Shown here piece by piece: positions 28,765 to 47,215 of a stretch of DNA of 64,000 bases (the first letter of the stretch is position 1; each line of letters opens with the position of its first letter). The position numbers and the translations under genes were made by a program. The stretch is taken from NCBI GenBank assembly GCA_021613335.1, contig JAJTWR010000159.1, positions 296,001 through 360,000 of the forward strand. The letters are read 5' to 3'. The notes under the pieces are model-generated. The model ran no database searches. It saw only the letters and a list, made by a program, of their open reading frames with translations, and was not told where the DNA came from. The DNA is from Whitmania pigra. Lineage: Eukaryota > Annelida > Clitellata > Hirudinida > Haemopidae.

Positions 28765-29507
28765 GCATTTAGTCTTTGGTTCATCCACTCTTCATGTGAA
28801 TGGCAATTACTCACAAATTATTTGTTTATTGAATTAAAAAAATATCATAAGTACAAAGTCCACAAGGATCACAATTTAAATGAAAATGTTGGGGTTTTGG
28901 CAAATAAATTGAAAACTCATTTCAGTTTTCTAAGTCTAATTGTAGGTGTTACTGCCTCGTCAGTGTGTCTGAAACTTATGTGTTATTTTAAGCTTGTTAA
29001 TTTTCAATTTTTTAAAATTAGCATTTTATTTCATTACGTTTGGTGGGAAAAATAAATTTTACAAGCTAAAGTTTGTATTTTAAAATCTTAAACTAATTTG
29101 TTAACAAGTTTGTTCGTAGGTGGCGACGGTCTGCAGTTACAAAATTACTTTTTTGTTGTTAGTCCGCTTTCAGTCATAACAAATTTCAGTCCCTCAAACA
29201 ACGTACTTATAAAGAATCTAAAATTTTAAAATCTTACATTTTTAATTGCATGTTCAATTACTTTCGGAAGATGACTTCAGCTAAAACTGTTTTTCGTCGT
29301 GCTGATAATTTGCAGTGAGGTGATTTACTTAATACCGAAATATTCGCGCTTCTGTGCATACATATATCCAATAAATAGATATATGCCATGTCGGCATCTG
29401 AAAACACAAAAATTGTTTCCAAAGTTGAATGTTCTTCTTCCGAGTTGCATGTTCGTAGACTAAAATCGCCATCACGAACATCAACATACATATAATTCAA
29501 GGGAATA
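28765..29507. other. Convergent intergenic region between ACOT8-like and Cosmc-like genes
   Basis: AT-rich with no gene; holds the 3' ends of both flanking transcripts. A plus-strand AATAAA near 29048 could serve the thioesterase gene. Confidence 0.45.
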
Positions 29508-34286
<4,779 letters not shown>

Positions 34287-35280
34287 GGCAGTGTTACGTG
34301 TCAAAGGTTTTCTTAAAGTAACCCGTGATAAAGAAGTGGGCCGAGATAAAGTGGAGTTCTTTCAATATAATACAAGTCAGCAACCTCGAACGTAGCCAGT
34401 TTTTCGGATAAATTTAAATTCTTTACTCGAGCAAGGCGACTAAAAGTTGCAACGATGACAAAGATTGATGCAAACAGGATGGGACAGGTATTATGAGTAT
34501 TAAGGCCAATACAAAAATCGATCGTAGAAAGGTGGTGCGCTTAAGTCGTATCATTTGCAGCGAGACAAACAAGTAGTTGAGAGGAGTATTAATGAGTTTT
34601 CAGGTTTAACAAAGATCGAAATGAAGTTGCAAACCTCGTTATTTAATTTGTTTATTTCACGCACACATCTTGATTTTCATTGGTTCCACAATCCGCTTTC
34701 ATCAGCTCAACTTCAACGGGCTTCGATGCACACGAATAATTCATTTGATACAAGAAAATGTCTGCTTGCAGATGGATTTCAGTTTTTAAAAATTGTATTT
34801 AAAAATGTTAATGAAACAAATGCATTATAATATATTTTTCATTTCTTATCAGCAAGTACTTTACTTGATTTTTATTTTAATAATTAATAAGTTTATCCAT
34901 CACATCCTAGGTTCTTAGCGTTGGCTGTGGTCAAACTTCTGACAAAGAGGTTCAAAGTCCTACGAAACATGACACACGGGGAGGAAGATGTGAACAATAA
35001 AATAGACAATTAAACTTGGTTATGATTTCTAATATATTAAATATTAGTTAATTAACATGTTAGCTTCAACTAATATGCTTAATATATTTTAAAATAATTT
35101 CTTAATTTTTGATAACCATTTTTAGTAATTACAGTAGACAATAGACATAGGATATTATTCGTTCATGTGATGATGCGATAAAACCACGAAAATCGTACTT
35201 GGAAAATGCTGTTGGATGGTTGAGATTAAAGAAGTTTTTTTAATAATCGGTCGTGCTTCCGTGGATTCACTTTGAATAAT
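34287..35280. other. Upstream region of the Cosmc-like gene
   Basis: No gene supported. The 91-residue plus-strand open stretch at 34555-34830 has no domain. Confidence 0.4.
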
Positions 35281-35296
35281 ATTAAGCTAATTTGAT

Positions 35297-35341
35297 CATC
35301 ATCATCATCACCATCATCATCGTCGTCGTCGTCGTCGTCTT
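35297..35341. repeat. ATC/GTC triplet run
   Basis: CATCATCATC running into GTCGTCGTCGTC. It is one of about ten similar ATC/GTC arrays spread through the 35-64 kb desert. Confidence 0.7.
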
Positions 35342-35479
35342 GATGGTCATCGTAATACCTTGCTTAAATCTCTACCTCTTCGTAGTCCTAGTTCGCCTTG
35401 TTAAGGTCATTAAATCCACTGACGTCATCAGCAATCACGTGGAGAGGAAGTCGCATAAAACTTTCAGAACTCGACACTA

Positions 35480-35712
35480 CGACCCTTCTTCATTTCTTCC
35501 TTCATTTTTTTCTTCCATTCTTTCTTCACTCCATCCTACTTCTTTCCTTCACTCCATCCTATTTCTTTCCTTGACTTCATCCCATTTCTTTCCTTGACTT
35601 CATCCTATTTCTTTCCTTCACTCCATCCTATTTCTTTCCTTCACTTCATCCTATTTCTTTCCTTCACTTCATCCAATTTCTTTCCTTCACTCCATCCAAT
35701 TTCTTTCTTTCA
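35480..35712. repeat. Minisatellite, period about 23, pyrimidine-rich
   Basis: Roughly ten copies of a unit like TTCACTCCATCCTATTTC followed by TTTCC, with C/T and C/G differences. The strand is strongly asymmetric (C+T rich). Confidence 0.8.
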
Positions 35713-37305
35713 TTAAGACAGAGAGTAAGAAAAGAACTGCAAATATTTTTACGAAAGAAAGGAACATTCCCTGCCTGCAAGCATTTCGACGAATTGAATA
35801 TTTTTCACTTAATCAACGAGAAGGATGTATTTGTGATTGTAGGAACTTATTTCCACTAATTAAAGACAAAGTTTGGTAATACAAAAATGTATAAATTCAT
35901 TTGTGATGCCAACAAATCTTTTTGAATTTAACCATTTCTATCCAACTTATTTGATGCATTTTCAGCCATTTCCCATTTTTATTTATTTATAAAAGTTTAT
36001 TGTCAACAAATTATGCTTTGTAATTAATGTGAATTTTAATTACCTTCTTCTGCTGTTATGTTAAATGAATCTGAAGTGGTTTATTCGTTATTTATCGCTG
36101 TATTCATTCTCGTAATAATAGCCAAACTAACACTCACACTTACTGTTACGATTTTATTTATACTTCCGACTTCAATTACAATTTATATCATATTTACAAA
36201 TACAATAATTTTGTATTACAATAACATTTACACTTATAGTCAAAAGTTATTATTATTCTTGATTAGCTTAACATTGGTTCCACAGATTTGATGCATTTGC
36301 AGATTCTATTTTCCATCAAGAATTTCTGCTGGAAATGCAGAAAAACAGCTGAAATACTCATAGATATTGAGAAATAATTTTGATTTACAACAATTCAAAC
36401 CTCATATTTGTCAACAAGATAATGACATTATAAACATCATAATGCAAACATCGCATCTACAAACATCAATAATACAAACCAGCCTATAAACATCAATAAT
36501 ACAAACCTATTAAAAAGCAAGCATATTGTAAACATTAAACGTAGGACCGAATACTGGGAATACCAAGTACGAGTACTTGAAATCAGTACTCGAGCTGTAA
36601 GCTCTGTTTTTGTACTGGAGTGCAAATGCAAGCACCAAACGATCCATGTTTGGAAAACAAAATAACATTACAAACCTATTTATAGACGTGCTCATTGATA
36701 AACATCAACAAAGCACCAATTAATGGGCGATAATAGAAATGGCACGGCATGCATCCAAGCGAGGAGGAAGTCGATAAAATGCACCATTCTTGTCCTCTCT
36801 TGTAAAAGCTACGTAAAAGCTCCGTCGGAAATTGATTTTTCTAGTTTTCGGTAACAAAATGGCTGCCAAAGAGTTGTCATGGAAACGATCAATCTGTGCG
36901 AAGCGGTTGAAACAATCAATCACCGAGAAGCGGTTGAAATGAGGCAATCGGTTTCTTGGGCATCATTCTATGATTTTCTATATGCAAGGTTCAGGTGAGA
37001 TTTTGCGATTTCATTAAATGCCAATGTTTTAACTTAATTATCAAAACTTATTATTTGTAATTTAGCTTCAAAATAAATTTAAAACAAAGTTAACTTCATG
37101 AAAATAATAATAGTTAATACATTGGTGTTGGATCACCACGTCACCACATAACCACATCACGTGATGTGTTTATCGGGATTGAAAAGTGAACTGACACCTC
37201 AAATCATTTTTGCACTAAAATTTCAGCCCATCGTCACGCTTTGATTTAATGCTGGGTTGAGGACAACATTGCACACGACGAACAAGATTATGTTTATCAT
37301 AGTGA
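35713..37305. other. AT-rich gene-free sequence
   Basis: No protein family recognised on either strand. It contains AACATCAATAATACAAACC repeats near 36420-36520, the CAAGTA-type repeat near 36561-36600, an X-box-like site (36873-36886) and a short duplication of GAAGCGGTTGAAA near 36900-36940. Confidence 0.4.
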
Positions 37306-37307
37306 TT

Positions 37308-37412
37308 GCGATGATGATGATGATGATGATGATGAATATGATGGTGACTATGATGATGATGATGATGATGACGACGACGACAACGACGATGATAATGATG
37401 ATGATGATATGG
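37308..37412. repeat. GAT microsatellite
   Basis: ATGATGATG runs with interspersed GAC and AAT units. Poly-Met and poly-Ser frames are artefacts. Confidence 0.8.
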
Positions 37413-37848
37413 TCATTGTGCTGCGGAATGCAATTACGTTCTGATTGATGCTAATTACTTGAATCATTGTAACCTCACGACGCTTGATCTTCCACAACGA
37501 AATGACGAACAACGTCACGTGTCTCGACACGACCAATTAAAATCGTTGATTTGAATTTTTGACAATCCTTCATTCGATCACGTGTTGTTTGGAGATTACA
37601 ACACGTAACAATAACGGGTAACGCCAGTGAAAATTAATTTCATCATCGGAGTATCGTTAGGCACTTAATAAATACAATTTATAAATAAATAAATAAAATT
37701 TAGTTATTATAAATATTAACAAAATCAGCATCGATGATGATGATGATCTAGTACTATAAAAAACCTGGAATCAGTTTGGATCCGAAAGAATCACCAGAGT
37801 AAAATAATTTCCGCATCATCGAATGTATGAAATGACAAACGACTTCAA

Positions 37849-37882
<34 letters not shown>

Positions 37883-40800
37883 TACGGTTACAAATATTTT
37901 ATAGGTAATATTATTGTTGAGTTAATGCTACTATTATTCGTTTGCAGCAACTACTGTTATTGTTGCTGTTTATTCGGCTTTCTTTATCCTGCGAAAAACA
38001 GGAATTCTTACGAATGACTGGATGTAAATACGACCCATGAGCTTTGACCTCAGGAAAAGAAATTGCCCTGTAAAAGGTGGTTAGGAGGGATGCTCTTCAT
38101 CTTCCTGGTTCTCATCACCACCACCGTTATCATCATAATAATTATCATCATTATTATTGTGCTGATTATAATTAATACAATAATAATAATAATAATATGT
38201 ACATGGCAATATATATAACTTTAATTATTGCATTATAATTATTTAATATTTTTATAATTATTTAATTATTATATTATATATATCATTATAATAATAATAA
38301 TGTATATAATATTATATATTTATATATATTTTCAATGTATATAATATTATATATTAACATTATTATTATTACTATCGTCATCTTCATAATTGATTAACAA
38401 CTTAAATAAATATCTGCCATTTAAAGTACTTTAATTGCTGTGGGAAATTTATAAATGTTTTTAAAGCACTTTTCTGAATTGCTCTGTATTTTCAAAACAG
38501 TTTGTTTTTGTTGCTTATTTAAGCGTCCAAACCCTTCGACCATGTGTGATACGTAAAATAAATAAATAAACAAATAAATAAATAAACTTCATGCGATTGA
38601 ATTGTGAATAATTACCTTCTACATGAACATAATTTATATAATTAATTTAATGCATGCATATTGATACGGCTTAATATTAATGCCACAGCTGGTAGTTGAA
38701 AATCCATTTGTTATATAATATCCTCATATCATCCTCTTACCCGCATAATTTACGTTTACGTGATGTCGGACACTCATTAATTTTGAATCATCCAATCAAG
38801 TGACTAATTGCTGCGTAAATTAAACTTACCATAAATTATCTTACTAATTTTGTTAAGTCACTTAAAAGCATATTTATATTGAAATTGAGCAATTATCATA
38901 ATGATTAGAAATTGTTGGAATAAATTGATATTAAGTATCGTATAACACATCGAAGCAATTCATCAGACGACATCTTCTGCCGGTTCAATGAGGACATTTT
39001 GAGATCAGAAACACGTCAAAATTATAGATAATTATATTAGAAATTAAAGTATTTGTGAAAAAAAAGTATAAATTGAATTGAAAAACTTAACTTTATTCAA
39101 CTTGGTTATGTCCAAGAAGTTATGTTATGTTGCATGTAATGCAAGTACAAGATGTACTTATGTTAATACAATGTAGGCCTATTAATTTCATTGAAAAAAA
39201 ACAAGGTTTTTTAACAATTGGACATTCATCATTGTCATCATCGTAATCGTCGTCATTTTTGAAATAATTACTTTTCAATTAATTATTTTTGAATTAATTA
39301 CTTTTGAATTAATTATTTTTGAATTAATTACTTTTCAATTAATTAATTATCAATTAATTTCAGTTAAATACAAGTCGATGCTGAGACGCAAGTTGGTGCA
39401 CCGGACGATGCAATGATTAACGTCACTGTTTATCACAAATATCGCGTTTGTGCGAGCAATAAATTTAAAATTATCTTTTCGGAACTTTTTTTTGTTTTCA
39501 AATTCGTGTCAAATGGAAAACTTTCGATTGGATTGAGAACTCGAAAGACTTCAACTGGAATATTTTAACCATGTTCGGAGTATGCTACTGCAAATTGTCT
39601 CCCATCAACAATCAATTCAACCAACCAAATTCAACCTGTCTAAATTCTGCTCTGAAAACTTAATTTAATTGTTAAAAAATAAATTGTCTTGGCATGCTCT
39701 GTAGGTGAAAATCTATTATTTAATTTATTTTTCATGATTAGCAAAAAAAAAAACAACTTTTAAAGTATTTAATATTAGATGATCAATTCAACAAATTAAA
39801 ATAATTACCAGTATTTGCATTCGAAATGTGTCATAAATCCGGGTGAGAATGGTTTGGTTTTTGGTAAGAATGATGGTTTTTTAATTGTCGCGATATTTTC
39901 CGCAATATAATTTTAAAATACTTTAAAAGTGAGAATAATAATATTTTAATATAATTGAATCTTTATATTATTAATTGTGTATCAGAATTAATTGTTTATG
40001 ATAATTGTTTGTTTAACGTAATTATCTATCGAAATTATTTTATTTTCGAATACATCATCATCTGAAGACTAATACGAACCCTGAGATTGCAAGAGGCCAA
40101 TTAGCATGGTTATGTGTCCCCGTTAATGTCCATGCCATCATCAACATTATCACCACTTACAGTTATCATCACCGTCATCGTCATCATCACCATCATCGTC
40201 GTCGTCGTCATCGCCTTCATCATCACAGTTGTTGTCGTCGAAACTATATTTATAATCGCCCTTACTAAATTATATTAGCGCTGTAGGCTCTTATAATTAA
40301 CTCGATGTTTCGCATAAATTATCGAATTATTATTATTTCATTTTGAAAACAAATGAAAAGAACCTATATGAAATTGAAGTAAGCATTTGCAATGTAATTT
40401 ATAAAACTATTGAATGCATAAATGTAAATTATTATGTTTATTATTATTATGTTCTTTGGAGGACATCAAAACAGTTTTCTTCCAAAACATGGAATATTTC
40501 TAGCAACACTTGAACAATTAACAATTGATTATAACAATTAAATGTTGATGATAGCAATTAAGACAAACACTAATTAAATGCAATAACTTAATTAACTAAT
40601 TAAATGCAACAGCTTAATTAACTAATTAAGCCAAAATTATAATCTTTAAATATCTGACAATGTAGAAGGCGATACATTTGTAAAACATCGAATAATTCTT
40701 TAAAAATTAAATTCAACTCTACGCAAATAATTCACGACAAAACGCATCCAGCAATTGCTAGCAAATCCTTCGTGAATCTAATCTACTGTCAACTTGGATG

Positions 40801-40900
40801 TATTTTCCAGGCAGCAATTGAGAGTCAGCATTGTACCTCGTAAGGTTGATGTATTGTTGGGCAATCCAATGCGGACACCCCTTAAAACAGCCTCACAATG
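37413..40900. other. Gene-free AT-rich stretch
   Basis: Holds a short ATT run (37849-37882), a TATA/ATT-rich block (38140-38370), a TAAATAAA tail at about 38554-38588 after a retroelement-like CGTCCAAACCCTTCGACC, an AATTAATTACTTTT tandem (39262-39350) and an ATC/GTC run (40135-40230). I see no gene. Confidence 0.45.
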
Positions 40901-40919
40901 AGCAGTGGTGACCTTCTTG

Positions 40920-41025
40920 CATTCATTTGTGACCTCATTTTTAACTTTATTTGTAATTTCATTTGTAACTTTATTTGTAATTTCATTTGTAACTTTGTTT
41001 GTAATTTCATTTGTAATCTTATTTC
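40920..41025. repeat. 24-bp minisatellite
   Basis: About four to five copies of TTTGTAACTTTATTTGTAAT followed by TTCA, in register. Confidence 0.75.
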
Positions 41026-41199
41026 TTAGAAGTTATTTTTCTAATTTTTTCCAACTTTTTGACAACATACGAAACTCTTCTTTGCTGAATGTAATAAATA
41101 AGTCATAACAACTTTAATATTACATATTCACGTAATTTATTATGTTGGGATGATTGTAAAATCATATTATTGTCTCAAAGCGGTGGAACACTAATCTAT

Positions 41200-41354
41200 T
41201 ATAATGTATCTTGATATGATTGTGAAACAAAGTCCATTACAATGTATATTATGTATATTAACAATGTATCTTGTTATGATTGTAAAATAAAGTCCGTTAT
41301 AATGTATATTATGTATATTAACAATGTATCTTGATATGATTGTAAAATAAAGTC
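41200..41354. repeat. 60-bp tandem repeat, about 2.5 copies
   Basis: Each copy contains AATGTATCTTGATATGATTG, then AAAGTCCGTTATAATGTATA and TTATGTATATTAAC, with few differences between copies. Confidence 0.75.
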
Positions 41355-41847
41355 CGCTTGCTTTGCTCTCTTTCTATCTCCCTTTCTGAGGCTGCCTGTC
41401 CAGTACATAACATTATTTCCGCATGCAGAAAGAAAATATTTTTTGTTTAATATTGCACCATCTTCGGATAAAATTCTTTTTTAACGAAATATATTTCAAA
41501 ATATATCAAGTTTCTCGAAATTTTCCTTCAGAACGAATAAAATATTTTAATAATTAAAAAGAATAAATAAATGAATTGAATATAAAATTTGAGTTCTTAA
41601 TAGCCGTGAAAGTCTTCCTTGGAAAATAATACATAATAATAGAAAATAATGGAAATCAATTGAATATTATAAAATATTAATAATTATGCCATTGTTGTTA
41701 TGAATAAGATTTTAATCATTAAATTAATAAATTAATATTATAATAATAATTGTCATATCCTGAGCATATAAGAGCGTATCCTTGATTTTAAATATTAAAC
41801 AAAAATATGAACCCAGTTATGTCGCCGGCTTTTTGTTTTTTTTTTAC

Positions 41848-42066
41848 ACAACAGCAATTGACATTTGATATTGATAACAGCAATTGACATTTGATATTGA
41901 TAACAGCAATTGACATTTGATATTGATAACAGCAATTGACATTTGATATTGATAACAGCAATTGACATTTGATATTGATAACAGCAATTGACATTTGATA
42001 TTGATAACAGCAATTGACATTTGATATTGATAACAGCAATTGACATTTGATATTGATAACAGCAAT
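41848..42066. repeat. 26-bp minisatellite, about eight near-perfect copies
   Basis: The unit is ACAGCAATTGACATTTGATA followed by TTGATA. Copies are essentially identical, implying recent expansion or homogenisation. The array sits directly after the surviving part of a Tigger-like transposase frame on the minus strand. All three minus-strand frames stay open through it because the unit contains no stop in that direction. Confidence 0.92.
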
Positions 42067-42994
42067 ATGTACGTACATGTTTGTGAACAACAGAAGACAT
42101 TTTTTGCATCCATCCATGTTAGCAGCAACTAGCACTTTAATTCGGTTCTTCGACTTTTTTCTAACGTGACAAGCCTCCCCTTGAAACGCCATAGTCTTGC
42201 TTGGGAGGCATTTCCAAAGCACCTCAGTTTCATCAGCATTAAAAATGATCTGACGCTCGTAGGTATAAAAAATAATGAGCATTTGAGTGTTCAGCTTGCA
42301 GCAAGGATGTCCAACGGCAAAGGACCATTGTAAGGAAGTTTTTTTCGCGAATTTGTGAATCATTAAAGCACGTATCGTCGACATCTTTGGGCTCAGCCAT
42401 TGTAAGTTTTTTTCTTGCTGGATTTCTCATACATTTGCATTATCATATCGGTCTTCTTTTTCCATCCTGAAATGATGTTTATTGGAATGTCATGCTGACG
42501 ACTAAGGTCTGCCAGTTTTGTTCCTTTTTCTGGCTGCATATTGCATATATGATTTCATACTTTTATGTGTTGACTGATTGTCCAGTTTTCTTAACACCTG
42601 ATATTTTTAGAATGAAAAAATAAACAGAATAGCTGAATAGAATAGAATAGCCTGTTATCCCTCAGACCTTGAGTGATTTGGGTTCGGCGAAATGAAAGAA
42701 TCAACGTAACTGATGAGAAAATGCTGCAACAACGTGGGAATTTTGCGGTTTCACTTTAAAGTCGGCGATTAGTCAAGTGATTGAGATAATTGATGTAATG
42801 TGGCAAATTTGAACCTCTTTTGTGCTCGAGATATTAGCTTTCGGCGACATAAAAGCATCGACATAACCGATGAAAAAATGATACGATAAAGAGGGGAATT
42901 TGGCGGTTTCACTTCAAAAGCGCCGATAATAACTTAACGTCGAACCTAATAGGGTTGGCAAGTTAACCGAAGTCGAGATAAGTAGATTACACTG
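42067..42994 (-). mobile_element. Tigger/pogo-type DNA transposon remnant
   Basis: On the minus strand the 5' end CAGTGTAATCTACTTATCTC starts at 42994 next to TA (42995-42996), the target-site dinucleotide of pogo/Tc1 elements, and continues CGACTTCGGTTAACTTGCCA, as in Tigger TIRs. Downstream, near 42540-42400, the frame reads KLADLSRQHDIPINIISGWK, a CENP-B-type N-terminal helix-turn-helix. At about 42260-42100 it reads IIFNADETEVLWKCLPSKTM, AFQGE, KKSKNRIKVLVAANMDG, the start of the DDE domain with its first Asp. Frames between these blocks are broken and the second CENP-B HTH is missing. The 3' part is replaced by the 26-bp minisatellite; the other TIR was not found. Confidence 0.75.
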
Positions 42995-42996
42995 TA

Positions 42997-43715
42997 GTTA
43001 AAATAAATTTAATCAAAATTTATTGAAGAAAATTATTGATTCAAAAGGTATGGAATTAAAAGTCATTGAATTCTAATTTATTGAACAAAAAATATTAAAT
43101 TAAAATTTCTATAATTTTCTATAATTTATTGAATTCCTGAATAATTTGATGATTCTTCAGTTGCAAATCGATAGATAAATATGAGGCACTTAAAATTTCA
43201 TTGAACGGAAATAAAGTTTAATGAGTTTTTTTTATTGTTCTGCATTCCACAGATATTCACTTACTATTTACCAATTGACCGCTTTTGAAATTGTAACAAA
43301 ATCTTGTACATTTTAAGAGCAGAAAATATACTAATTGGTGATGGCTTAAAAATGAGTTGATGTGATTAGTTTAGAATCTTGTTATCATGTTTATCTTAAT
43401 TATTGTTATATTTATCTTAAGTGCTGTTACGTTTAATTAATTACAATCAAGACATTACGCATCAAATTCAGCGTGAAATCTCTGAAAATGTTTATTAAAA
43501 ACTTAAGAACAGTTTTTCCATGTTTTTTCGCTTGATTGATGCGAGGAGTTGTTCTAGTTGTGTTTGGAAAAATATAAATATTTTATCATTAAATTATGAA
43601 CCAATATAAATATTTTATCACTAAATTATGAAAAAATGTGCGAAAGAAGTTGAAAACCGACAAAAATGTTTTGACTTTGAATCACGTTTGAGAGAAGAAA
43701 TCAGCATCAGACTGC
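42997..43715. other. Gene-free AT-rich sequence
   Basis: No frame or repeat of note apart from a local duplication of AATATAAATATTTTATCA (43570-43620). Confidence 0.4.
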
Positions 43716-44208
43716 TCATTCAATCCATTTGTTCATTCAATCCATTTGTTCGTTCAATCCATTTGTTCAATCAATTCATTTGTTCAATCAATCCATTTGT
43801 TCATTCAATTAGTTTGTTCATTCAATACATTTGTTTATTCAATCTATTTGTTCAATCAATCCATTTGTTCAATCAATTCATTTGTTCAATCAATTTATTT
43901 GTTCAATCAATTCATTCGTTCAATCAATCCACTTGTTCATTCATTTCGTTTGTTCATTCAATCCATTTGTTCGTTCAATCCATTTTTTTATTCAATCCAT
44001 TTGTTCGTTCAATGTATTTGTTCTTTCAATCCATTTGGTCATTCAATCCATTTGTTCAATCAATCCATTTGTTCATTCAATCCATTTGTTCAGTCAATCC
44101 CTTTGTTCATTCAATCCATTTGTTCAATCAATCCATTTGTTCGTTCAATCCATTTGTTCAATCAATTCATTTGTTCAATCAATCCATTTGTTCATTCAAT
44201 CCAACTCT
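43716..44208. repeat. 17-bp minisatellite, about 28 copies
   Basis: The unit TTCAATCCATTTGTTCA recurs with scattered single-base changes. The period is not a multiple of three, yet all plus-strand frames remain open because the unit holds no stop; the 222-, 162- and 130-residue frames are therefore not evidence of a gene. Confidence 0.92.
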
Positions 44209-46285
44209 GCCAGGAAAGCTTAACGCCTGTGTAAGTTCAGATTTTAAACGGGGATTTGAGAGCACTGATAATGATGATGATGATGATGATGATTAAGTTA
44301 TTTTTTTATTGATAATAATAATAATAGTTACAGTTAATAATTTGTTAGGAATTTGCAAATTATCCCGAGAAATAAAGTGAATTTTGTAAATAATTTTTTT
44401 TACGAAATGATGAAGTTCGTCTGCCCAGAAGTCCACTTTGGCGCTCCTCGCACGCTGTCCTGAAGAGAATTTCTGAAGCATTTTTATTGCCGGTCATAAG
44501 AGGTTACGCACGGCCGGTGAAGTCTTAAGCAGCCTTCTTTTAATAAATAATTAATAATAAACAATCATTTTAATAAATAAACAATCCTTTTAATCCGTAG
44601 CTAATAATTAACATGTTAATTAGTTGTAACTTAAAATATTTTCGTTTATTTCATGTTTTATGTTAATGAGTTGATTAAAAGGTTGAAATATTAATTATTC
44701 CTTAAAAACAACAATTCTCATTGTTTCGTTGCTTTAAAACGACAATCTTATGTGAAAGGTTATTATGATCGTCATCATCATCATCGCCATCGCCACCGCC
44801 GCCGCCGTCGTCGTCATCATCATCATCATCATCGTCGTCGTCTGCATGGTTTCCGTGTGGATAACAATTGCATTTCGGTTCAATCAATGTGCAACATATT
44901 GAAATCAAGTGATGAAAGAGTGCATAATATTATAATATTATACATAGTGTAATTGTATGTTATCGAATTTGCACACTTTATTCAGCATCTCAGATCAACT
45001 CAGGCATTCCTCCTGTCCACGGGTTAAATCAAATATTCTTTCCTTCGTAAATCCACCCGCCACAATTTGCATTCCTGCCTCGCATTTGTTACGTAACAAC
45101 AACAACAACAACATCTTCTGCTTCCAGTCGGACAGTAAAAATTTCTTGACACTTTAAGTGCTCTTTTGAGGGAGTCACTTTATCTCATGAGGGAACGTCA
45201 CTCAACATTTAAACGAAAAATTCGCAAAAAACAAGGAAAACTTTCAAACGTCTGCTTGATGATGAACATTGGAAGTGCTTATAATTCAAGGTTAGAATGA
45301 ATGAATTGATAGACAGATGGACGGACGGACGGACGGACGGATGAATGAAACACGGAGAAACACGTAGAACGTCGTCTCCTCCTATCAACGTGGACCACAT
45401 TGAACCCGATCATCACCAGTCTTTATGGACTCAATCGCTTATACTTCCAAGTAATATTCCAGTTGCTAATGACGACCATGATGATGACGAAGACGACGAT
45501 GATGGTCTTTAAATCCCAGGAGAACTTTGTGTTACAAGCGGTGATTTGTCGTGATTAGTTCGTTGTCTGCAGATGGTGATAAAGTTTCAGTGCTGGATAT
45601 CGAGATTATGATGATGATGATGACGACGACTATAGTTTCTTCGTGAGCAGGAATTTTAGGAAAGCTCTTCAGACAAGGTCGACAATCCAGAATCCAGAAG
45701 CAACTTCGGAGCTATTCGAGGCTCGTAATGCCGAGGTAGCGTGTTTGGTTTTATGAATTTCCGGTTAGCAAAGTGGGTGGTCTGGAAAGATACGATAAAA
45801 GAGCCCCGAGGTTTGCAATGAAGGGTGGGTGGCGGTGCTCGATGAGGTTGTTATGGCAACATCCACCTGTGTCAATCACGTGACTCCCCGGTTGTCCGTT
45901 GCTGTGGTTTCGGAGATTTAATTTAAAAATGAAGGAGATTAATAAAAGTCACTTGATTGTTTATAATTATTAGAATTTATGCGAGAAAATACATCGATGG
46001 TTCCATGATTGACGAGTTTGAGACTCAGACGTGTTCAGTTGGAAGTGTCTCGGTGAACTGAAGCTGGAATCAATCAAAATGCTGCTGCTTATCTCTTCTG
46101 CTCTCCAGTCCTGTTCTTTCCTTCCCGTTCTGTCTTTCACTCAAAGCCATTGGAATTCATTAAGCATCTGCTTTCGTTTAAACGGAAGTTGAGAAAAAAT
46201 CATCCTTTTTGATTAAAACTATTTATTTATTTCGGAGTTTTAAAACGTTTGAAGGATTTACGCTGTCGTTGTCGGTGATATTATT
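44209..46285. other. Gene-free sequence with small triplet runs
   Basis: Contains GAT (44271-44294) and ATC/GCC/GTC (44770-44842) runs, a GGAC run (45319-45342) and a comparatively GC-rich block (45640-45900) with an X-box-like site at 45847-45860. No protein family recognised. Confidence 0.4.
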
Positions 46286-46289
46286 GATA

Positions 46290-46690
<401 letters not shown>

Positions 46691-46756
46691 GTCGGTCACG
46701 TGATGAGGATCGTAATTACAAGAGATTTTCATTCATTTCACGTTGCACGTCATCAG

Positions 46757-47215
46757 GTTGTTGTTGATGATGATGATGATCCTGATAATGGCGACAATGG
46801 TAACGGCAATAGTTATGACAGTGATTATTATCGTTACCACAGCGATGATGATGATGATGATGGTGAGGATGTGAAAATCCTTGTACTGACGTGCATGGCG
46901 ACATCAACTGAATATAGATGACTCACTGAAGTTAATCCAATCAATGTTTTCAATTATTTCACACCTGGAGCACCAGCTGTACACCTGTGCATAAACAAGT
47001 TTTGATTTGCTAAACAGACTTGCAATTTGTAACTTTCAACCTCCCAACCGCCGCTAATTCATACCGTGCACTTGTTAATATTTATGAATATTTATGTATT
47101 TGTCTTCATTTTAGAATATTACCATCTATTTAAGCTTTTTTAAATAGAATTTCTTTACCAGGCTAATTAATTATTCATAACAACGTTAACTGTTAGTTAA
47201 TATCATGCGTATGCA
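46757..47215. other. Gene-free sequence
   Basis: Short GAT runs (46768-46780, 46843-46862) and AT-rich sequence; nothing else seen. Confidence 0.4.

Noticed and set aside
43628..44296. 222-residue open frame with FNPFVQSIHLF repeats
   Set aside because: It is one of three simultaneously open frames of a 17-bp minisatellite lacking stops.
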